The notes beneath the pieces were generated by a model. That model saw nothing but the letters and a program-made list of their open reading frames with translations. It had not been told where the DNA came from and ran no database searches. DNA of 64,000 bases from Niastella vici. Lineage in GTDB: Bacteria > Bacteroidota > Bacteroidia > Chitinophagales > Chitinophagaceae. The stretch lies in assembly GCF_002077945.1 (NCBI RefSeq), contig NZ_LVYD01000063.1, forward strand, positions 1-64,000, written 5' to 3'. Made by a program: the position numbers and the translations under genes. Shown one piece after another: positions 58,059-64,000 of the stretch. How positions within the stretch are numbered: the first letter of the stretch is position 1; each line of letters opens with the position of its first letter.

Positions 58059-58200
58059 CTAGTCGGCCGTTTTCACGGCAACGGCATCGGTGGGCTGGCT
58101 TTCCCTGTTCTTTTTATTGACGGTGGTAATGATATAATAGCAGGTTTTGTTTGTTTCGATAGCGGTGTCTTCCCTGCCGCATAGGCAAAAAGGGTAGGGG
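58059..58200 (-). pseudogene. FN3-like C-terminal tail of a deleted enzyme
   Basis: A minus-strand frame reads CGREDTAIETNKTCYYIITT then VNKKNRESQPTDAVAVKTAD and a stop at 58059-58061. The pattern YYIITTV-x-x-x-x-RES-x-P is the last strand pair of fibronectin-III domains that end Bacteroidota family-10 (GHL10) glycosidases. No upstream part remains. The rest of 58003-58282 has no gene. Confidence 0.5.
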
Positions 58201-58282
58201 CGGCATGATCGTGCTTATCAGTATTGGAGCTGGCAGCGGTAAGCATTGGTTAATTACTTTAATTTAACACGTTTTAAATTAT

Positions 58283-60655
58283 TTAATAGGTTATTGTAAT
58301 ACCAGCCCCAAAACCCATATCACTGTCAAAATGCGTGGAAAGGTTAAAGTATTTGGTTACAATATACCTGAACCCAACCATGTATTCTTTATCGGTATTG
58401 GCCATAAAATTGAACCGCAAGCGTTTGGATATAGGCATATCTTCTCTTTCTAATTGAAATCGAAGTTTTCCTTCACTATCAATAGATCCGTCAGCTATGA
58501 ATAGCATAGGCAGCGTATATTCAACACCTATATGTACAACCTGTCTGAAATTTTTGGAGTTGGTTTGCCCGAATAAATTCTTCTTAGGTGTAAGTAATTG
58601 CCCGAAAATATTCTTTTCGAACGGATCATCTATGGTTCGTTTGCGAAAGTCCCAGCCTATATACGGAAACCACCATTGCATCCTACCCAGGTATCTTCCG
58701 AAATGGCTTTCGCTTTCATAGCCGTGGTGCATATTATATCCAACCCGCCATTCAGTTTGCAACCGGTACCTTGTATTGGCAATCATCAGTTCGCCATCGC
58801 TTCCATTGCTTTCCAAACCAATCTTTGCCATGGGATGTAACATCCGGTCATCGGCAAATAATTTCCGCTGTGCCAATTTAGGGTTGGGTATTTCAGGGTT
58901 GGGCAAATTATTGTCGTACCTGAACACTCTACCCATGCCACTCATCATGTGGTATAAAATGTGACAATGGAAAAACCAGTCGCCCCCCGGTTCAGTGGCC
59001 GCGAATTCTATGGTATCGGTTTCCATGGGCATCATGTCTATGATATTCTTCATAGGGGCATATTCACCCTGGCTATTCAACACCCTGAAATCATGACCAT
59101 GCAGGTGCATGGGGTGACGCATCATACTGTTGTTATACAAAATGAGCCGTACGTTTTCGCCTTTTTTAATAAGGATCCTGTCGCTTTCTGAAACCACTTT
59201 GTTATCCAGGCTCCAAACATAGCGGTTCATATTGCCGGTAAGCGTAAAATGCAACTCTTTTAACGGCCCGGGATGTAAAGTGGTCTTCTCAGGGGCACGC
59301 AGCATTTCATAATTGAGGGTTACAATATCTGGTGCTTCCGCTGTCATATCCATCCCCGGCATGCTATTGCTATCAGTCATTTGCATGTCAGGCATCTCAT
59401 GCCCCTTCATGCCATCATTTTTATTTCTCACCTTTGGATTTTCTTCACCGGTAACTTCCGGATACATGACGGTGTTCATATCCATTATCTGGTTCTGCAT
59501 TTTCATGCCATCCATTTGTACCAGATTCCCCTTCATATCCATCATGTCGTTCATCATTTTCATACCGGCAAAATATTTAAGCCTGCCTGGTTTTTTGGCG
59601 GGAACCTTTTCTCCACTGCCTAACCAGAGGGATGCCGATTTTGTACGGTCTTCCGGTGTAACTAAAAATTCATAACTTTTGTTATCGGGAATGGTCACCA
59701 CCACATCGTAGGTTTCAGACACTGCTATGATCAACCGGTCAACCTCCACCGGTTCTACATCATTACCATCGGTAGCCACCACTGTAATTTTTCCCCCGGC
59801 GTAATTAAGCCAGAAATAGGAGGAAGCACCACCGTTTGCTATCCGTAATCTTACTTTGTCGCCTGCCTTGAATTGCGGTTGCTCGTTTTGATTTTTTCCA
59901 TTGATCAAAAACCTGTCATAATATACATCACTCACATCCATTGCCGTCATTCGTTTCCATTCATTGGTAACCTTTGTTTTGAAATTACCGGTTGTAATGG
60001 CTTCGGAATAGCTTTGTGTAGAGCCTTTTTGTACGGCAAACCAATCGGTGGCGGCATGCAGGCTTCGATCAACCTGTTCTGGTTTCATATTTGTCCACTC
60101 GCTCAATACAACAGGGATGGTGGCAATATCCCATTCTTTTCTTTTATTCATGATAAAAGCTCCGTACATGCCGATTTGTTCCTGCAAACCCGAATGGCTG
60201 TGATACCAGTGCGTGCCATGCTGAATAATGGGAAATTTGTACAAATACGTGGTGTGTGGTTTTATAGGCATCTGGGTAAGATTGGGCACCCCATCCATTC
60301 TATTGGGCAGGAACAATCCATGCCAGTGCAGGGATGTTTCTTCATTCAGGTTATTGTGCACATAGATCTCAGCAGTGTCGCCTTCGGTAAATGTTAATGT
60401 AGGCATAGGAATTTGGCCGTTCACTGCAATAGCCCTTTTTGATTTGCCGGCAAAATTCACTGTGGTATCGGCAATATATAGATCGTACCGCACTGTATGT
60501 GGGGGAGCCGGGGCATCCATAGTTTTAACCGGCCCTAAATTGGCTTTTGCTAACCTGATATTTTCTGTCAGGGTTCCATAATCTCCCGTATCCACCTGTG
60601 CCCGGGAAAATGACCAGGAAAAAACCAACAGAATTATTAAGAATATATTTTTCAT
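58283..60655 (-). CDS. Multicopper oxidase (CopA-like) fused to a CopB-like outer-membrane barrel
   Basis: 790 residues. Signal peptide (FLIILLVFSWSFSRAQ). The three-cupredoxin oxidase has type 2/3 copper ligands in SLHWHGLFL (about 110) and THWYHSHSGLQ (about 150), then HPMHLHGHDFRVL and the type 1 motif FFHCHILYHMMSGMGRVF near 560. A Met-rich insert at about 365-450 (MKMMNDMMDMKGN, MPDMQMTDSNSMPGMDM) resembles CopA/CueO copper-binding loops. The last about 190 residues form amphipathic strands (YRLQTEWRVGYNMHHGYESE, WWFPYIGWDFRKRT) ending in an aromatic (GAGITITY), like CopB copper-resistance barrels. The product probably oxidises Cu(I) at the outer membrane. It is the last gene of a minus-strand copper cluster. 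Confidence 0.92.
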   Translation of the reverse strand: MKNIFLIILLVFSWSFSRAQVDTGDYGTLTENIRLAKANLGPVKTMDAPAPPHTVRYDLYIADTTVNFAGKSKRAIAVNGQIPMPTLTFTEGDTAEIYVHNNLNEETSLHWHGLFLPNRMDGVPNLTQMPIKPHTTYLYKFPIIQHGTHWYHSHSGLQEQIGMYGAFIMNKRKEWDIATIPVVLSEWTNMKPEQVDRSLHAATDWFAVQKGSTQSYSEAITTGNFKTKVTNEWKRMTAMDVSDVYYDRFLINGKNQNEQPQFKAGDKVRLRIANGGASSYFWLNYAGGKITVVATDGNDVEPVEVDRLIIAVSETYDVVVTIPDNKSYEFLVTPEDRTKSASLWLGSGEKVPAKKPGRLKYFAGMKMMNDMMDMKGNLVQMDGMKMQNQIMDMNTVMYPEVTGEENPKVRNKNDGMKGHEMPDMQMTDSNSMPGMDMTAEAPDIVTLNYEMLRAPEKTTLHPGPLKELHFTLTGNMNRYVWSLDNKVVSESDRILIKKGENVRLILYNNSMMRHPMHLHGHDFRVLNSQGEYAPMKNIIDMMPMETDTIEFAATEPGGDWFFHCHILYHMMSGMGRVFRYDNNLPNPEIPNPKLAQRKLFADDRMLHPMAKIGLESNGSDGELMIANTRYRLQTEWRVGYNMHHGYESESHFGRYLGRMQWWFPYIGWDFRKRTIDDPFEKNIFGQLLTPKKNLFGQTNSKNFRQVVHIGVEYTLPMLFIADGSIDSEGKLRFQLEREDMPISKRLRFNFMANTDKEYMVGFRYIVTKYFNLSTHFDSDMGFGAGITITY

Positions 60656-60792
60656 TGTTATTTCTTTCTATTGACAACACTTTTTCTTCCGGATCAAAAT
60701 AGTTTTCAGTATCCGTACTGTTATTTTACCGATACGTTTAAGCATTGCATTAATTTTTATTGGCAAGGCTGCCTGTGGTTACTTTAGTCTAT

Positions 60793-60833
60793 AAGCAGCA
60801 GCTAACGGGTTATAGACCGTATAGCTGCTGCTT
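60793..60833 (-). terminator. Hairpin between DUF3347 and multicopper oxidase genes
   Basis: AAGCAGCAGCTA and TAGCTGCTGCTT form a 12-bp stem around a 17-base loop that itself contains a GGTCTATAACC-like pairing. It lies 17 bp after the DUF3347 stop. The minus-strand 3' side is not T-rich, so partial termination or mRNA stabilisation is possible. Confidence 0.45.
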
Positions 60834-60849
60834 TATTATCAGTGCATGC

Positions 60850-61380
60850 CTATTTTATTGTATCATTTACCTTGCCGCAGGTAAGCATTTGAGCTCCGTA
60901 ATACGGATTTTTGATAGCCGCTTCGCTGCTTAACCAGTATGCCTTTTTCATGGGGCAATAATCCTGGTAAACAGGTTTGTCAGACAATTTCACTGCTTTG
61001 GCCAGTTTGTAAAAGTTATTTGAAAATGATTGAAAATGCTCTCTTTGATGGCCTATCTCCTTTGTTTCTGAAATATGCTTTGCATCAAAAGCCAGCTTTT
61101 CCTGTAAAGACATAAAGGCATTCATATCGGCATCGGGAAGCTTTTTCATGTCGACATTATTGACAGCTTTTACAAACTCGCCGGCTTTAGCAGCTGCTGT
61201 ATTAGCATCACCTTTAACCAGCGCATTTTTTATATCATAATAGAATGTAAGTAACTGTGACAACGGAGAGTCGTTAACAAAATTTTCTGTTGTCGATGCA
61301 ACATACAAAGCGTTATTGTTTGCCTTTGCTGAAAATGTAAGGGCTGCAAACAGGATTGCAGAAAAAAATAAATTTTTCAT
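60850..61380 (-). CDS. DUF3347 periplasmic copper-associated protein
   Basis: Start chosen at ATG 61380 (MKNLFFSAILFAALTFSAKA), a signal peptide; a longer frame upstream lacks one. The 176-residue protein matches DUF3347: a four-helix N-terminal part (LLTFYYDIKNALVKGDANTA, AFDAKHISETKEIGHQREHF) and the C-terminal signature YQDYCPMKKAYWLSSEAAIK, then NPYYGAQMLTCGKV with two Cys and Met residues likely to bind Cu(I). The same domain ends CusB-type efflux adaptors. It is located between the His-rich protein and the multicopper oxidase on one strand. Confidence 0.92.
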   Translation of the reverse strand: MKNLFFSAILFAALTFSAKANNNALYVASTTENFVNDSPLSQLLTFYYDIKNALVKGDANTAAAKAGEFVKAVNNVDMKKLPDADMNAFMSLQEKLAFDAKHISETKEIGHQREHFQSFSNNFYKLAKAVKLSDKPVYQDYCPMKKAYWLSSEAAIKNPYYGAQMLTCGKVNDTIK

Positions 61381-61491
61381 TTTTACTGATTTGATTTTTG
61401 AACAAATGGAATAATACAGGGTGTCAGGTACCTTTATTGTACTGCACCAGGGAGTAACCGGCAAAAGTAATATTACCGGAAATGCTCAAAA

Positions 61492-61944
61492 TCAAATCTG
61501 GAAGGACTGAATGGACACACGTATCCCCCGGGAGTTAAGAACATACGGTCGAACTACCTGAATCTTTTTAGTGTCCTGAATAAAGGAAGATAAATTAGCT
61601 GAATATAAAAAATGAAGAGCTATCAGTGCAACCGGCGTTTCAATGCCGGAATTTATAGTTTGGGAAAGCAGCTTATCTGACCCCGAAAGTTGGGTTGCAT
61701 TGTCTGTGCAGCAATTGTGATTGTCAGTTGTTTTGCTTTTAGCCAGTTCTTCGTGGTGGTGGTGATGGGGGGTGCCTTTTTCATGATGATGGGCTATGGT
61801 TGACCGGGAACCCGTTTCATGATGATGATGTTTATTAAAACCCATATTCAAACCTGCAGCACAGGCAAATCCAACTATAGTATTTAAACTAAATACTATA
61901 AGTAGAAAGACCGCTTTTAACTGTATGGTTCTGTTAGGTTTCAT
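61492..61944 (-). CDS. His-rich metal-binding protein
   Basis: 150 residues with an N-terminal signal/anchor (AVFLLIVFSLNTIVGFACAA), then three histidine clusters (NKHHHHETGS, IAHHHEKG, PHHHHHEELA) and an NHNCC pair near residue 76. The C-terminal half is plain. This composition suits a periplasmic Cu/Zn buffer. Similar small His-rich proteins accompany DUF3347 and CusCBA genes in Bacteroidota. It lies 111 bp upstream of DUF3347 in the same direction. Confidence 0.8.
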   Translation of the reverse strand: MKPNRTIQLKAVFLLIVFSLNTIVGFACAAGLNMGFNKHHHHETGSRSTIAHHHEKGTPHHHHHEELAKSKTTDNHNCCTDNATQLSGSDKLLSQTINSGIETPVALIALHFLYSANLSSFIQDTKKIQVVRPYVLNSRGIRVSIQSFQI

Positions 61945-62043
61945 TTCAAATAATAAAAAGCAAAATTATATACTCCAAAAAATAACAAATATCCTGCCAG
62001 CGCTTAGTTAAGCCAAAGCTAAGGTTTTCAGCGATCTTAAATG

Positions 62044-62076
62044 TTGTATAATTTTGTAAAAAACTTATATAATTTG
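62044..62076 (-). promoter_or_regulatory. Paired TATAATT direct repeats, 21 bp apart (pair 1)
   Basis: TTGTATAATTTTG (core TATAATT at 62047) and TTATATAATTTGA (core at 62068) are direct repeats with 21-bp periodicity, two helical turns, about 100 bp upstream of the His-rich gene. The same arrangement recurs upstream of the HMA gene. Such spacing is typical of AraC-type activator sites. No regulator gene is in this cluster. Confidence 0.45.
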
Positions 62077-62143
62077 ATATCTCATGGCTTTGGAAAGCGA
62101 AAAATAAAAAAGGGTGACTGGCATATCGCCCACTATTAAACCA

Positions 62144-62356
62144 TCAGGCTACCGGTTCTGCCTTATAACCGGCTTTCTCAACCGCCTGTTTAATTTCCTG
62201 CTTACCTGCCTGTTCTCTTGATACGGTTAGCACTTTATCAGGACTCTGCAGATCCACTTCCCAATTGTCCTGTCCAACCAGTTCATTGAGCACCGGTGTA
62301 ACGGTGGCTATACATCCTGAACACTTAATGTTTGTTTTAAATTGTACTGTTTCCAT
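62144..62356 (-). CDS. HMA-domain copper chaperone
   Basis: A 70-residue heavy-metal-associated domain protein. It starts METVQFKTNIKCSGCIATVT with the CSGC metal site at residues 12-15, and ends KQEIKQAVEKAGYKAEPVA, the classic ferredoxin-like fold. It should carry Cu(I) in the cytoplasm to an efflux ATPase or regulator, none of which is seen in this window. It is the first gene of the minus-strand copper cluster, with a TATAATT pair upstream. Confidence 0.95.
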   Translation of the reverse strand: METVQFKTNIKCSGCIATVTPVLNELVGQDNWEVDLQSPDKVLTVSREQAGKQEIKQAVEKAGYKAEPVA

Positions 62357-62423
62357 GTTTATTTCTTTTTATGTTATTAGCTAAATGACTCTGTCAAATT
62401 GCAATGTGTGGCAAGATATATTG

Positions 62424-62456
62424 TTATATAATTATTGAAATGGCTTATATAATTAT
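62424..62456 (-). promoter_or_regulatory. Paired TTATATAATTAT direct repeats, 21 bp apart (pair 2)
   Basis: The 12-mer TTATATAATTAT occurs exactly twice, at 62424-62435 and 62445-62456, 21 bp apart, about 70 bp upstream of the HMA gene and 115 bp upstream of the divergent lipoprotein gene. A TATCTTGC near 62415-62422 on the minus strand could be the -7 element downstream of it. Confidence 0.5.
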
Positions 62457-62569
62457 GACGTCCTTTCAGCAGGCTTCAAAGGATCCAATAAATGAAAATA
62501 CACCACTTAGTAGTATTTTTTCTTATGGGACTGCAGTATACATTTGTCCCATCATTAATTTATAGACTC

Positions 62570-63292
62570 ATGAAATTCATTACTACATCAATGGCTGTAG
62601 CTACAGCTTTCATTTTCTTGATATCACCTTCCTGCAGTAAGAAAAGCAGTTCATCGCCCAGTTGCAAATTGATCACAGTTATTGATCAATACGGAAGCAC
62701 CACCAATACCATTAATATTTCTTATAACAACGACGGAAAAATCTCAACTATCCAGGGAACAGGCAGCAGCCCCTTCAAAAAAGTTTTTACCTACAGTGGT
62801 AACCTCATGATGATCACGACCAGCAATGCAAGCTCTGTGACGGCTACCGATTCGGTGGTTTTAAATAGCGACGGCCTGATCTCCTATTCAATGAGAAAGG
62901 ACGCCAGCAATATCAAAACCGTTTATACCTATACCTATTCAGGTTCACAATTGCTGAAATCAACTTACCAGTACAATGGAGGCTCCATTCAAACCACTAC
63001 ATATACTTTCACCAATGGCGACTTAACCGGCTCAGCCGAGGGCTCCAATACAGCCGTTTACAACTACTATACAGATAAAAACAGTGCAGACGGAGACTTT
63101 CTTAAATTAGTTCAACTCCTGAACTACGGAGGCCTGTATGTAAAAAATGCACACCTGATCAAAGGTTTCCAGCAGGGATCCACTGTTGAAAATTTTAATT
63201 ACACTTACGATAATACCGGAAAGATCACCGGGCTTACTGCAACCACCGGTTCAAATATAGAGAACGTTACTTTTCAATACAATTGTAATTAA
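62570..63292 (+). CDS. YD-repeat-like lipoprotein (DUF4595-type)
   Basis: Start chosen at ATG 62570 (MKFITTSMAVATAFIFLISP), giving a lipoprotein signal with Cys in ISPSCSKK; an upstream ATG is out of place. The 241-residue exported protein is built of repeated beta-hairpins with N/D-G turns: INISYNNDGKISTIQGTG, VFTYSGNLMMITTSNAS, YTYTYSGSQLLKSTYQYNGG, FNYTYDNTGKITGLTATTGS. These resemble YD/Rhs-type or DUF4595 repeats of Bacteroidota surface lipoproteins. The role is unknown. Confidence 0.8.
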   Translation: MKFITTSMAVATAFIFLISPSCSKKSSSSPSCKLITVIDQYGSTTNTINISYNNDGKISTIQGTGSSPFKKVFTYSGNLMMITTSNASSVTATDSVVLNSDGLISYSMRKDASNIKTVYTYTYSGSQLLKSTYQYNGGSIQTTTYTFTNGDLTGSAEGSNTAVYNYYTDKNSADGDFLKLVQLLNYGGLYVKNAHLIKGFQQGSTVENFNYTYDNTGKITGLTATTGSNIENVTFQYNCN

Positions 63293-63306
63293 CAGGGGAA
63301 TTGCCG

Positions 63307-63477
63307 TCATCGTTTGTGTAAATATATTGGCGGGGTCACGAAAGAGGGAGCAATAAAGGCGGGAATTTTAGCTTCCTGTAGCACTGCTTTCCGGATCTCC
63401 ATCGCACGGCAGAAGGCGTCCTGAATGACGTCTTCTGCCAATGCGGTGATCAGCTGGATAAAGAAGTGATTCTTTTA
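63307..63477 (-). pseudogene. Possible ECF sigma factor remnant
   Basis: Between stops a minus-strand frame reads NHFFIQLITALAEDVIQDAF and CRAMEIRKAVLQEAKIPAF. The segment AEDVIQDAFCRA matches the core region-2 helix of ECF sigma factors (usually AEDVVQ-D/E-xF). No start or region 4 is present. The match is short, so chance cannot be excluded. Confidence 0.25.
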
Positions 63478-63602
63478 GGTGTATCGTGTACGCGTTTTGG
63501 TAGGAGGCCAGCATACATTCAACGTTTTAAGGGGATTGACATATAAGTCATCGTTATATGCCTGAAAATCAAATCATATCTATTTCGGGCAACCTTAATG
63601 CA

Positions 63603-63790
63603 ATTAAACGATTTGTCCATTTCGTTTAAGGCAAAACACTTTTAATTAAATTGAAACACTATTTCGTTTAATTCAAAGGACTTTTAATTAAACGATTTGC
63701 CTGTTTCGTTTAAACACTTTTAAATCGAAACACGATTCCGTTTAATTCAAAAGGCTTTAAACGATTTGCTCATTCCGTTTAGCGCAAAGC
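63603..63790. repeat. Second 21-bp-period AT-rich repeat array
   Basis: Units alternate between ATTAAACGATTTG..TTTC and GTTTAA..CACTTTTA types, giving a 42-bp pair; the first five units are 21 bp each (63603, 63624, 63645, 63666, 63687), and later ones contain short deletions (15-18 bp). Stops occur in all frames, so it is non-coding. The period and TTTAATT content recall the array at 32210. The remaining 63791-64000 shows no gene. Confidence 0.75.
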
Positions 63791-64000
63791 ACATACGCTA
63801 CCGGTGTGGTAGCCCAATGTTAGGGATATGGCCTGGGTATTTTACCGAAATATTCTAAAAACACTACAGGAACACCCTTGTGCGCAAGACAATACCCTGA
63901 GAATACTTATTCAATGTACAGGCAATGTTCAGGGGATAACTACAGGAACCGGTAATAATCGATATTGGCTTTCATGACTATATCAAGCGGCAGGTAATAA

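Overview
This window looks like chromosomal DNA of a Bacteroidota bacterium, most likely family Chitinophagaceae. The evidence is a SusC/SusD pair, two secreted proteins with C-terminal type IX secretion sorting domains, several TAnnTTTG-type -7 promoter elements, and many Bacteroidota-typical families (DUF3347, HisKA_2 kinases, GH44, GH92). The genus assignment is inference. Gene content is patchy: intact modules are separated by stretches littered with gene remnants (beta-helix protein, Mg2+ P-type ATPase, HEPN protein, GH92, aldo/keto reductase, SusC, FN3 tail, possible sigma factor), so the region has been rearranged repeatedly.

Layout. 1-700: six degenerate tRNA-like units in tandem, ending in one intact tRNA-Arg(UCU) and a terminator. 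949-3726: a large T9SS-secreted SprB-repeat-like protein. 3.9-7.5 kb: remnants, then a low-GC run of small orphan genes separated by inverted-repeat sites that resemble integron cassette boundaries. 7.6-10.0 kb: a self-contained ECF42-type sigma factor module (sigma factor with TPR tail, RibD-like reductase, YCII/DGPF protein) with a recognisable ECF42-type promoter. 10.1-11.6 kb: DEAD-box helicase and a LETM1-like protein. 11.7-13.6 kb: decayed genes.

13.7-31.8 kb holds the most striking system: a two-gene Tc (ABC) toxin locus. A 2790-residue TcB-TcC fusion carries a large C-terminal cargo region. It is followed 77 bp later by a 3223-residue TcA with two extra N-terminal beta-sandwich domains. 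The TcA should form the translocation pore and the TcB-TcC fusion the cocoon plus autoproteolytically released toxin. The cargo ends in a short domain with GH and NR-E motifs that may be a nuclease.

32.7-41.4 kb looks like a stress/lipid cluster: oleate hydratase, Dps, a TPR histidine kinase with a sigma-54 response regulator, a second sigma-54 activator with a GAF domain, and a haloperoxidase-like hydrolase. The dps and hydrolase genes share an upstream palindrome (TACGnnATnTCGTA) and a sigma-54-like TGGCA-N6-TT element, suggesting one sigma-54 regulon. 41.6-44.8 kb: HxlR/DUF3291 divergent pair, AraC regulator, truncated aldo/keto reductase, NAD-dependent reductase. 45-47.3 kb: secreted GH44 glycanase. 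47.9-50.9 kb: LytS-type kinase, HEXXH membrane protein, small conserved protein, RRM protein. 51.8-58.0 kb: SusC-SusD-CE1 esterase polysaccharide utilisation locus. 58.3-62.4 kb: copper-handling cluster (multicopper oxidase fused to an outer-membrane barrel, DUF3347, His-rich protein, HMA chaperone), with two pairs of TATAATT sites spaced exactly 21 bp apart. The window ends with a lipoprotein and a second 21-bp-period AT-rich repeat array.
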